Assembly (NCBI RefSeq): GCF_000967545.1
Contig: NZ_JXXV01000007.1
Span: 1-64,000, forward strand
Length of the DNA: 64,000 bases
Source: Vibrio galatheae
GTDB lineage: Bacteria > Pseudomonadota > Gammaproteobacteria > Enterobacterales > Vibrionaceae
Direction of reading: 5' to 3'
Positions 54,252-62,729 of the stretch are shown piece by piece. Position 1 is the first letter of the stretch. Each line of letters begins with the position of its first letter. The position numbers were made by a program, and so were the translations under genes. Under the pieces are notes generated by a model. It was not told the DNA's origin and made no database searches. It saw only the letters and a list, made by a program, of their open reading frames with translations.

Positions 54252-56078
54252 CTAGTTGATGTCTCGAACGACACGGAAACCAAGATAGTTTGCCGCTTCG
54301 AAAGTGGACAGGAACAACTGTTTATCAGATGCGGCCATTTCGGGGGATGAGTTCCAAGCTCCTCCTTTTGCAATCCCTTTCGGACTGCTGGTCCATTGCC
54401 AAACATTGCCAACGACGTCGTAGAGTCCAAGTGGGTTTGGCTTAAATGCACTTACAGGAGATGTGCTCACGTTTGACCACGGTGTTCCACTCCAGCCTGT
54501 GTTGGCGTCACCAGAGGTGAAATTGTCACCCCACCAGTAACTATCTTGGCTGCCAGCGCGAGCGGCCACTTCCCACTCTTCTTCGGTTGGCAAACGGTAT
54601 GAAGCGCCAGTTTGTTTACGAAGCCAATTGATGTATGACTTGGCGTCATTCTGGCTAACACAAACAACAGGGGAGTTAGGATACTGTCTAAAGCCAGGAT
54701 CGCGCCAGTTTGCTTTTTCTACTGGTGTCACCTCACCTTTAATTAGCGCAGTACAAGTGTTCTTTAGCTCGGCATCTGTCTGGTAGTTGGTTTGCTCCAC
54801 AAAAGTTGCAAATTGACTTATGGTTACTGGCGTTGCGCCAATCCCGTAAGCATGATCAAGGAACACTTGCTTTGAGGCATTTTGACCCGTGAAGTATTTA
54901 CCTTGCAAAATGGCAATCATTTCAGGTGCTTGACCTTTACTCGCCATGCCATCTGCAAACTTGCTCCCCGCTCTTAGAGGGTTGGATTTCTCTTCAAGTA
55001 CGGCTCGAATTGCGGTATCAGACTTTACTGAAATTTTCTGAGTAAAGGCTTTGTAACCTTCTTTCTGCACGCTAATTTCGTGAAGACCAATGGGTAGCAT
55101 CACTTCAACAGGTGTACTGCCGTAAGAGACGCCGTCAATAAGTACGCTGTCGTTAAATTGGTTCGAACGCACAGCAAGCGTTACCCACGCCATTTCTTGA
55201 TCGGCTTGTAGCTGCAATTCACCACTAGTGCCCGGAGCAAAACAGTATCGGCTGTCAACTTGGAGCAAATCACAAGCTGCCTTAGCCTTTGGTCTTGCTT
55301 CTAGCTCAACATCCATGATCGTGCGATAACGGACACCATCGTAGAATCCGGCTTGCTTGGTTTGATGTCTGATCACGTGAATATTCAGAGCAGTGTCATT
55401 GATAGTACGGCTGACTAACGAACTCTCACTGGTTTGTTCAACAATCTCTGCACGAAACTGTTTGACCGCTTTCTGCAGTGCCAACTCTTTGGTTTGATGG
55501 TCACACTGCGCTATGGTCAGTTCAGCTTGGCATCGGTTAGTAAAACTGACCGAAATCTGTTGAGGTTGTTTGAGCTCTGTTCTCAACTGCTCGACGCGCG
55601 CACGGATCTTTTGTTCATCAAGTCCTGATATCTCATGGGCAATAGCGTCTAGTTCAGACTGATATGTGCTTAAGATACTGTTTACTTCCACTAGCTCTTG
55701 TTCTGCGGCTAAACGCGCTTTTTGGTTTTGCTTAACTGCAGACCAAGCGTCTTGATAATTTTTTTGTGCAACAGCAAGGTTGATATTTGGGTCATCGATC
55801 ATACGTTGATAAGCATTTTCAAGCTGACTTTTGGCACTGGAAAAAGCGTCATCCAACGATTTGGCTTGTGTTTCAAGAACGGCCAAATCAGATTTTTTAC
55901 TGTTTAGCAGAGCTTGTTGTTCGTCTTTCTTCTGTTGCGCAGCTTTTAATTCGTCATGCTTAGTAAACAACTGGTCGTCAATTTGAACCAATGTATTTGG
56001 TGCTTCTTCTGCAAAAGCAGAAGGCAAATATAAACACGGAGATAATGCTAATAAGAGAGCGGGTAAACCTGGGCGCAT
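54252..56078 (-). CDS. Secreted coiled-coil/PEGA/FGE-sulfatase-domain protein
   Basis: A 608-residue protein with a signal peptide (ending LPSAFA), a long coiled coil (about 30-170), a cysteine-containing central region (about 180-290), a PEGA domain (about 298-362, with VLIDGVSYGSTPVEV) and a C-terminal FGE-sulfatase/SUMF1-like domain (about 385-608: TEEEWEVAARAG, GNVWQW, LGFRVVRD). The FGE fold appears non-catalytic: I see no catalytic Cys pair of true FGEs, so it may be a binding module. The adjacent paralog lacks this domain. The substrate or partner is unknown. Confidence 0.8.
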   Translation of the reverse strand: MRPGLPALLLALSPCLYLPSAFAEEAPNTLVQIDDQLFTKHDELKAAQQKKDEQQALLNSKKSDLAVLETQAKSLDDAFSSAKSQLENAYQRMIDDPNINLAVAQKNYQDAWSAVKQNQKARLAAEQELVEVNSILSTYQSELDAIAHEISGLDEQKIRARVEQLRTELKQPQQISVSFTNRCQAELTIAQCDHQTKELALQKAVKQFRAEIVEQTSESSLVSRTINDTALNIHVIRHQTKQAGFYDGVRYRTIMDVELEARPKAKAACDLLQVDSRYCFAPGTSGELQLQADQEMAWVTLAVRSNQFNDSVLIDGVSYGSTPVEVMLPIGLHEISVQKEGYKAFTQKISVKSDTAIRAVLEEKSNPLRAGSKFADGMASKGQAPEMIAILQGKYFTGQNASKQVFLDHAYGIGATPVTISQFATFVEQTNYQTDAELKNTCTALIKGEVTPVEKANWRDPGFRQYPNSPVVCVSQNDAKSYINWLRKQTGASYRLPTEEEWEVAARAGSQDSYWWGDNFTSGDANTGWSGTPWSNVSTSPVSAFKPNPLGLYDVVGNVWQWTSSPKGIAKGGAWNSSPEMAASDKQLFLSTFEAANYLGFRVVRDIN

Positions 56079-56126
56079 TGTCTTTCTTCTACATCTAATT
56101 ATTGAGTAATTGGCTTATTTTAAACG

Positions 56127-56183
56127 AAAACGCCACCTTGTCTTTGGTTATCCGTTGATAACTTAGGATCAAAATGGCGTTTT
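56127..56183 (-). terminator. Branched hairpin between the two PEGA genes
   Basis: Outer stem AAAACGCCA/TGGCGTTTT (9 bp) enclosing an inner GTTATC-AACG-GATAAC stem; on the minus strand it ends in GCGTTTTCGTTT. It probably attenuates transcription between the two genes. Confidence 0.5.
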
Positions 56184-56220
56184 TAGATCAATCTTGTGAA
56201 TTCGGTAAGAGTTTCAACTG

Positions 56221-57333
56221 TTATCCACTCGGGCGCAGTTTTACCCAAACCGTATCATTGGCATCAATACTAATCTCTCGGTTGTAGGTTTCAAACCCAC
56301 TTTTTGATACGGTCACTTGATGTTGACCACGAGGCAGAACAACCTCAACCGGTGTACTGCCGTAGTTGATACCGTTAATAACCACAGAATCGTCATATTG
56401 ATCTGAGCGAACAGTGACGTTTACCCAGTTCTTATCGTTCTTTTGGCTTTTTGTTTCTTGCTCACCTTTCAAACAGTAACGTGAAGATACGTTAAGCAAT
56501 TTACATGCTGCCGACGCTTCTGGACGCGCTTGGAGTTGAGATTGCATTTGAGTGAAGTAGCTGTTGTTGCCCTCGAAACCAGAACGGATGATTTGGCTCT
56601 CTTGTACATGGACGTTTAGCTGTACCCCTTTGGCATTTTGTTTGGCAACGTTTGACTCGGTCAGACGGTCCATCAATTTCGCTTTAAAGGCTTTGACCGC
56701 TTTCTGCTTGGTTAGGTAATGACCTTGGCTAGTACATTCACCGAGTGTCATCGTCGCAGAACAGGTTGTCTTGTAGCTGGTCTCTAGCACATCGCTTTCA
56801 CGAAGTTCGGCTGCGATACGTTTAACACGCGCTTCAACCTTTTGCTCTTTTAGGTAAGAAAGCTCCGAGTTCAGACGTGCTTGCTTTTGCTTGACTTGAG
56901 ATAAACGCATTTCACTTTCAGTGATGGCTTGTTGATTTTCAAGCAGAGCAGACTGGTTTTCTTTCACTTCAGACCAAGCATCCTGATAGGCCTTTTGGAA
57001 AGAAACTAGGTCGATATCTGGATCATCTAAGAGTCGATTATACTGTTTGTCCAGTGCCGATTTAGCACGATTACGCTTCGCATTGAGCTCTTGCTCACTG
57101 CGTTCAAGCTTACTTTTGTCATTCTGAAGTTGTTGGAGACGTTCAGCTTCAGAGTTAAACTCTGTTGCCATCGTGCCCATTTCCGCTTCTTTATTTTCTA
57201 ATTTACTCTCGATTTCGGCAACAGGATCAGCCTGTACACTCTCTTCTGCCAAAATCGAAGTCGAAACCCAAAGAGGGCTTAGCGCAAGCAAAAGCGCTGG
57301 GATGCGACGTATGATCATAAGTCCCTGCAACAA
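56221..57333 (-). CDS. Secreted coiled-coil/PEGA-domain protein (paralog)
   Basis: Up to 370 residues: a signal peptide (ending TSILA), a long coiled coil (about 38-195) and a C-terminal PEGA domain (about 300-368). It is a tandem paralog of the first 365 residues of the downstream gene: AYQDAWSEVKENQ against NYQDAWSAVKQNQ, and SVVINGINYGSTPVEVVLP against SVLIDGVSYGSTPVEVMLP, with cysteines at matching places. It has no FGE domain. It is the first gene of the pair; function unknown. The true start may be the internal MIIRR (57315). Confidence 0.78.
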   Translation of the reverse strand: MLQGLMIIRRIPALLLALSPLWVSTSILAEESVQADPVAEIESKLENKEAEMGTMATEFNSEAERLQQLQNDKSKLERSEQELNAKRNRAKSALDKQYNRLLDDPDIDLVSFQKAYQDAWSEVKENQSALLENQQAITESEMRLSQVKQKQARLNSELSYLKEQKVEARVKRIAAELRESDVLETSYKTTCSATMTLGECTSQGHYLTKQKAVKAFKAKLMDRLTESNVAKQNAKGVQLNVHVQESQIIRSGFEGNNSYFTQMQSQLQARPEASAACKLLNVSSRYCLKGEQETKSQKNDKNWVNVTVRSDQYDDSVVINGINYGSTPVEVVLPRGQHQVTVSKSGFETYNREISIDANDTVWVKLRPSG

Positions 57334-57813
57334 TTAACGTTTAAATTACTAATGTAAACTATTTAAACCAAGTGCATATTTCTAAAGCTATGCACCTTAA
57401 AGTAGGAAAAAGACAAACTTTTGACAGTCCATTGTTAAGCTGTCTTGCAAAGGTCTATTTCTTCCATTTATTTCCCTCTATTTCTAGAGAGGGTTACCTA
57501 AGCTTATCATAAATCGAGATAAACCTATCTAATACTTAATCCATTTTGGGCAGATTGGAAAAATATGCAAGTAAAGAATCTTGATCGCGAAGGGCTAAAA
57601 TGGATAGAAGTGACATAAGCCGTAATTTATGTGCACTTGATCATTCTTCCAGTACCTGGTTTGGTTGTTTTTTCGACAGTGGACAAAGTGGTTGGGGCTA
57701 AGTCTAGCAAAGTAAAATGCAACCTATTTGATAAATTATCAATAGGAATTTCGAGTTGAATCACTTTTGGTATACCATGATATTCCTATCACCCAAATTG
57801 CTAGTGTGGCGCT
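57334..57813. other. 480-bp intergenic region
   Basis: It holds divergent promoters for the PEGA pair and the AraC-family gene. Visible elements are a GTGCATA/TATGCAC inverted repeat near 57372-57393, a CCCTCT/AGAGGG hairpin near 57474-57493, and a 33-codon ORF at 57600-57701 with a moderate GAAGGG site that I cannot support as a gene. Confidence 0.4.
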
Positions 57814-58629
57814 ATGTCTTCATCTATTACCTCACAAAATAAACGGCTAGCTGCCAAAGAATTGTCGCCTAAGCCAGCTCAGGTGATTACTTTGCCTTCC
57901 TATATGGAATGTCATGATCATAACTACACTCAGGTCGTGATTGGGCTAAAAGGCAAGGCAGAATTTGAGGTTAGCGGGTACGGCAATCTAGTTGGGCCTG
58001 GGCAAGGGTGTGTTGTGACTTCGGGCAGCGGGCATGCATTTGGTGGTGTGCTGGAACAATCGGATATTCTAGTCCTAAATATGCCCTTGCCTAGCGATGA
58101 AGATCCGCTAATGCTTCAACGTCTCAATGACTTAAATCAGAAAGACACTTACTTTCAACTTGATGGACAAATACAGAAGTTGATTCAGATGCTCGTTGCA
58201 GAAATGCAATCGAGCCCCGAAGACCTGTTATTAAGTCGTGCCTGTAATGACACTGTTGTTGCCTTATTGCAACGTCATATGTCGGCGTTTTCTACTTGTC
58301 GTCGTGATTCCCGTGTTGACTTAGAAGCGATTGATCGTTATATCGAACAACATTTAAGCCAAAAAATCTCGGTGACTCAGCTTGCGGGGAGTGTCTTCCT
58401 TGGGGAAAGTCAGTTTCATTCACTGTTTAAAGAGCAAATGGGTATTACTCCCCACCAATATGTTCTGGGTAAGCGTATCGATACCGCCAAAAAACTGATT
58501 GAACAAGGAAATTTAACGCTAGGGCAGGTGGCAGAGTTTACCGGTTTCTCTGGTCAAAGTATATTCACTCATACCTTTTCCCGTCTGCAAGGTATGTCGC
58601 CCTCTCAGTACAAGAAACAATTTGGTTAA
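57814..58629 (+). CDS. AraC-family regulator, likely of put genes
   Basis: A 271-residue regulator: an N-terminal cupin sensor (HDHNYTQVVIGLKGKAEFEV) and a C-terminal double helix-turn-helix (about 170-270; SVTQLAGSVFLGESQFHSLFK and FTGFSGQSIFTHTFSRLQGMSPSQY). It lies immediately upstream of putA on the same strand. Because the PutA here lacks a DNA-binding domain, a separate proline-responsive regulator is needed, and this gene is the natural candidate (inference). Confidence 0.87.
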   Translation: MSSSITSQNKRLAAKELSPKPAQVITLPSYMECHDHNYTQVVIGLKGKAEFEVSGYGNLVGPGQGCVVTSGSGHAFGGVLEQSDILVLNMPLPSDEDPLMLQRLNDLNQKDTYFQLDGQIQKLIQMLVAEMQSSPEDLLLSRACNDTVVALLQRHMSAFSTCRRDSRVDLEAIDRYIEQHLSQKISVTQLAGSVFLGESQFHSLFKEQMGITPHQYVLGKRIDTAKKLIEQGNLTLGQVAEFTGFSGQSIFTHTFSRLQGMSPSQYKKQFG

Positions 58630-58700
58630 ATAAGCTAAGCTTAACCATATATTATTTTGCTTATTTGCATGTGACTCTGTTTTTGTTTTGTTAATAATCA

Positions 58701-58756
58701 GAGTTTTTAGCAAAAAACTCGGAGTTTTTGACAAGTAATCTTCGCGGCCTCAAAAT
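58701..58756 (+). promoter_or_regulatory. putA promoter with 21-bp spaced repeats
   Basis: GAGTTTTT-n-G/A-CA repeats begin at 58701 and 58722, exactly 21 bp apart; an inverted copy (AAAAACTC, 58713-58720) sits between. The second repeat overlaps a consensus -35 (TTGACA, 58728-58733), followed by a 17-bp spacer and CAAAAT (58751-58756). This matches AraC-type activator sites abutting the -35. Confidence 0.6.
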
Positions 58757-58816
58757 ACACTGCATGCCATTGTAGGAAACCTGGACTGATTTCAGGTTTG
58801 AGATTGAGGAAAACGC

Positions 58817-61800
58817 ATGTTTACAGCGACTGACGTGTTAAATACTGAGTTTGTAGAACAACCACTCAACAAACTATGGTCGTTGATCTCTCCACTGTAC
58901 ATGGTGGACGAATCACAATGGCTGAACCAATTGCTGCCATTAGCTAAGCCAACGGATACTGAAAAACAACAAATTGAGGCGAAAACAACCGAACTGATTC
59001 GCGCGATAAGAGCAGATAAAAAATCAATTCAGATGATTGATGCTCTCCTGCTTGAATACAGCCTTGATACGCAAGAAGGTATTCTATTGATGTGCTTGGC
59101 TGAGGCGTTAATGCGTATTCCTGATGCTGCAACAGCCGATGCTCTAATCCGAGATAAACTGACGGTTGCCGATTGGAAGTCTCACCTCAAGAATTCTGAC
59201 TCTGTCTTTGTTAACGCATCCACCTGGGGATTGATGCTCACAGGTAAAGTTGTGGGCTTATCTGAAAATGAATCTCAAAGCCCGGTCAGTGCGGTAAATC
59301 GTTTAGTCAATAAAATGTCTGAGCCGGTGATCCGTAAAGCGATGCATCAAGCGATGAAGGTGATGGGTCATCAGTTTGTCCTTGGTCGTAACATTGCTGA
59401 GGCGCAAAAGAACGGTCGTTCAATGCGCGATAAAGGCTTTACGTATTCATACGATATGTTAGGTGAAGCGGCGTTAACCACGGCTGACGCAAATAAGTAT
59501 TTTAAAGATTACCTGATGGCGATTGAAGCCGTTGGACGCGATGACTATGGGCTAGATACCAGTCCAGCGCCATCGGTTTCCATTAAGCTATCGGCTCTTC
59601 ATCCTCGTTATGAAGTGGCAAACGAAGAGCGTGTTCTAAGCGAGCTTTTCGATACGCTGCAACAACTTCTGCGTCGAGCCGTTGAACTTAATGTCGCCAT
59701 CACAATCGATGCAGAAGAAGCGGATCGATTAGAACTGTCTCTGAAGCTATTTGAAAAAGTATATCGTAGCGAATTAGTCAAAGGTTGGGGCAAGTTTGGC
59801 CTTGTTGTTCAAGCCTATTCAAAACGTGCCTTGCCGGTTCTAGTTTGGCTAAATGCGTTAGCGAAAGAGCAGGGTGACATGATCCCACTGCGCCTTGTGA
59901 AAGGGGCTTACTGGGATAGTGAGATTAAGTGGTCGCAACAAGCGGGATACACAAACTATCCCGTTTATACACGTAAAGAGGCGACAGATGTTGCTTACCT
60001 AGCGTGTGCCCGTTTCCTCCTTAGCGAAAACGTACGTGGTAATATTTTCCCGCAGTTTGCGAGTCATAATGCTCAAACGGTCACTTCAATTGCGGTAATG
60101 GCTGAGCACAAAGACTTTGAGTTCCAGCGGTTACATGGCATGGGTGATTCACTCTACAATCATGTAATGAAAGCCTACCAGCAATCTGTGCGTATTTACG
60201 CTCCAGTGGGTAGTCACAAAGACTTGTTGCCTTATTTGGTTCGTCGTTTACTAGAAAACGGCGCCAACAGTTCGTTTGTTCATCGTTTGGTGGATGCGCG
60301 TTGCCCAGTTGAGACACTGACACAGCACCCAGTCGATATGCTTAATGCGTTTGAAACGCTCAATAACACTAGTATCCCGCTTCCTTTTAATGTTTTCCCA
60401 GAGCGCAAGAACTCGTTAGGCGTCAATATCGATATTGAAAGCGAAGCAAAGCCTTTTGAGCACGAAGTAGAAAGCTTTTTGAACAAGCAATGGTCTGCTG
60501 GGCCTATCATTAATGGTGAATTCCTTGCCGAAAGCATGATCAAGGAAAACATCAATACGGAAGCTGTAACCGCGCCCTACGATCGACGTGTCAATGTTGG
60601 TCAGGTAGCATTTGCCAGCCTTGATCATGTTTCCACAGCGATTGAAGGTGCTGAACATGCATTGAACGCGTGGCAAAACACGCCAAAAACGCAACGCTCT
60701 GAAAAGCTTGAAACACTCGCTGATCTTCTGGAAGAGAACTTAGCTGAGCTGGTAGCGATTTGTCATCAAGAAGCGGGTAAAACAATTCATGACAGCATTG
60801 ATGAAGTGCGTGAAGCGGTTGATTTTTGTCGCTATTACGCCAAGCAGGTCGATGCATTGGGCGACTTCACCGTGAAAGGTTTTGATGGTCGCAGCCGTGT
60901 CGTTTCTCGCGGTGGTCGTGGTGTGTTTGTTTGTATCAGCCCGTGGAACTTTCCGTTAGCCATTTTCCTTGGTCAAATTACCGCTGCTTTGGTTGCCGGT
61001 AATACGGTAGTTGCGAAACCAGCAGAGCAAACGAGTTTAATCGCGGCGCGCGCCGTTGAGTTAATGCTGGATGCAGGCTTTCCAGCAGGCACAATCCAAC
61101 TCTTACCAGGACGTGGCGCCGAAATTGGCTCAGCTCTAACGTCTCATTCTGCGATTGCTGGCGTGGCATTTACTGGCTCTACTGCGACTGCGCAGCGCAT
61201 CAACCAAGCTTTGGCTGCCCGCGATGCTGATCCTGTTCCTTTTATCGCCGAAACTGGCGGACAAAATGCGATGATTGTCGACAGTACGGCTCTACCTGAG
61301 CAGGTTGTACGTGATGTTATTCGCTCGGCGTTTGCGTCTGCAGGTCAACGTTGTAGTGCGCTTCGTGTACTTTATGTTCAAGAAGATATTGCCGATCGCA
61401 TTGTTGCTCTTATTCAAGGGGCGATGCAGGAACTAAGTGTGGGCAAACCTTACTTACATTCAACAGATGTCGGCCCAGTCATTGACCAAACAGCGAAAAA
61501 TAAATTAGAGCAACACATTGAAAGAATGGCTGAGACTGAGAAAAAAGTCGCACAGTTAGCGCTTTCTGACGAGCACCAGTATGGTGATTTTGTTGCGCCT
61601 ACGGCATTTGAAATCGCTGATATTTCTTGTCTTACCGAAGAGCAGTTTGGGCCAATTTTGCACATTGTTCGCTTTAAAGCGAGCGAGCTGCATCAAGTTG
61701 TCGAGCAAATCAATAATACTGGCTTTGGCTTGACCATGGGTATCCACAGCCGCAATGAAACGACTTATCGTTGGATTGAAAAACATGCTCGAGTGGGTAA

Positions 61801-61936
61801 CTGCTACATCAACCGAGATCAAGTAGGTGCGGTTGTTGGTGTGCAACCTTTTGGTGGTCAAGGCTTGTCGGGTACAGGTCCGAAAGCGGGTGGTCCGCAC
61901 TACTTGTACCGTTTTACACAAACACAGTTTTCTTAA
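58817..61936 (+). CDS. putA: Bifunctional proline dehydrogenase / P5C dehydrogenase PutA
   Basis: A 1039-residue enzyme that oxidises proline to glutamate. The N-terminal PRODH barrel (about 60-480; MRDKGFTYSYDMLGEAA, APSVSIKLSALHPRYE, LRLVKGAYWDSEIKW, FASHNAQT) binds FAD. The ALDH half (about 530-1039) has PWNFPLAIFLGQ, FTGSTATAQRI, ETGGQNAMIVD and the catalytic Cys in SAGQRCSALRVL. It lacks the N-terminal ribbon-helix-helix repressor domain of E. coli PutA and the extra C-terminal ALDH-like domain of longer PutAs. Confidence 0.95.
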   Translation: MFTATDVLNTEFVEQPLNKLWSLISPLYMVDESQWLNQLLPLAKPTDTEKQQIEAKTTELIRAIRADKKSIQMIDALLLEYSLDTQEGILLMCLAEALMRIPDAATADALIRDKLTVADWKSHLKNSDSVFVNASTWGLMLTGKVVGLSENESQSPVSAVNRLVNKMSEPVIRKAMHQAMKVMGHQFVLGRNIAEAQKNGRSMRDKGFTYSYDMLGEAALTTADANKYFKDYLMAIEAVGRDDYGLDTSPAPSVSIKLSALHPRYEVANEERVLSELFDTLQQLLRRAVELNVAITIDAEEADRLELSLKLFEKVYRSELVKGWGKFGLVVQAYSKRALPVLVWLNALAKEQGDMIPLRLVKGAYWDSEIKWSQQAGYTNYPVYTRKEATDVAYLACARFLLSENVRGNIFPQFASHNAQTVTSIAVMAEHKDFEFQRLHGMGDSLYNHVMKAYQQSVRIYAPVGSHKDLLPYLVRRLLENGANSSFVHRLVDARCPVETLTQHPVDMLNAFETLNNTSIPLPFNVFPERKNSLGVNIDIESEAKPFEHEVESFLNKQWSAGPIINGEFLAESMIKENINTEAVTAPYDRRVNVGQVAFASLDHVSTAIEGAEHALNAWQNTPKTQRSEKLETLADLLEENLAELVAICHQEAGKTIHDSIDEVREAVDFCRYYAKQVDALGDFTVKGFDGRSRVVSRGGRGVFVCISPWNFPLAIFLGQITAALVAGNTVVAKPAEQTSLIAARAVELMLDAGFPAGTIQLLPGRGAEIGSALTSHSAIAGVAFTGSTATAQRINQALAARDADPVPFIAETGGQNAMIVDSTALPEQVVRDVIRSAFASAGQRCSALRVLYVQEDIADRIVALIQGAMQELSVGKPYLHSTDVGPVIDQTAKNKLEQHIERMAETEKKVAQLALSDEHQYGDFVAPTAFEIADISCLTEEQFGPILHIVRFKASELHQVVEQINNTGFGLTMGIHSRNETTYRWIEKHARVGNCYINRDQVGAVVGVQPFGGQGLSGTGPKAGGPHYLYRFTQTQFS

Positions 61937-61959
61937 TTGAGTGAGCAAGGAGAATAATC

Positions 61960-62658
61960 ATGGTTCATCAAGTAACTCGTTTTTCTGACGCTTTCTCTGC
62001 TTGGGAAAGCTGGAATCTAACAAATTTCGATTCAAAGAGTGAGTGTTTGCTCGCTTTTAAACAGGCTTTACAACAAGTTCAGCCTGAGTTGGCTTCAGTT
62101 GTGTCATATCATATTGAGCAAGCTTCCGCGTTGATCGCAGAAACTCATCAATTGGTTGGCCCTACTGGTGAAACCAACGAACTGTATACCGCAGGACGCG
62201 GTGTCGCGGTTGTGATTCAGGATGACACACGACCACAGGCAAAGCAGGCGGTGGTTGCGCAAATCAGCGCAGCGCTTATCGCTGGAAACAGTATCATCTT
62301 GTGTAGTGATGATGACGAGCTTTGCCAATCAATTGAAGCTGCTTATGTGCAGTCTTCGCTACCTACCAATTTAGTGCAATTGGCAGCGCTAGATGCCTAT
62401 CATCAGTTGTTGGATTCTGATGTACGTAGTATCGGTTATGTAGGTAACACTGAGGTTGCAAGGAGCATCAACCGACAACTCGCCAAACGCTCAGGTGCCA
62501 TTGTTAGCCTGACGTCTGAAACGGATCTTGTGGGCATCCCCGTTGCTCACGATCCTCATCTCGCATTACGTTTCATTACCGAACGTACCAGAACTATAAA
62601 TATAACAGCAGTGGGTGGTAACGCGACCTTGCTCGAATTGGGGAACGACGCCCACTAA
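61960..62658 (+). CDS. ALDH-superfamily-like protein of the put operon
   Basis: A 232-residue protein 23 bp after putA. It has ALDH-like Rossmann features (GRGVAVVIQDD, then QAVVAQISAALIAGNSIILC, and IGYVGNTEVARSINRQLA) but no catalytic Cys or Glu motif. Homologs tend to be annotated as P5C dehydrogenase, which the sequence does not support. It resembles the non-catalytic C-terminal ALDH-superfamily domain of long PutA proteins, here as a separate gene. It may stabilise PutA oligomers or channelling (inference). Confidence 0.65.
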   Translation: MVHQVTRFSDAFSAWESWNLTNFDSKSECLLAFKQALQQVQPELASVVSYHIEQASALIAETHQLVGPTGETNELYTAGRGVAVVIQDDTRPQAKQAVVAQISAALIAGNSIILCSDDDELCQSIEAAYVQSSLPTNLVQLAALDAYHQLLDSDVRSIGYVGNTEVARSINRQLAKRSGAIVSLTSETDLVGIPVAHDPHLALRFITERTRTINITAVGGNATLLELGNDAH

Positions 62659-62729
62659 ACTTCATTGATTTGCCCTCGATGTATCGGGGGCATTCAGGGA
62701 AGGCGATCTTTCAAAAGAGGACAAATCAC

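Noticed and set aside
61960..62658. P5C dehydrogenase function for the small put-operon protein
   Set aside because: Half the length of an ALDH and without catalytic Cys or Glu motifs.
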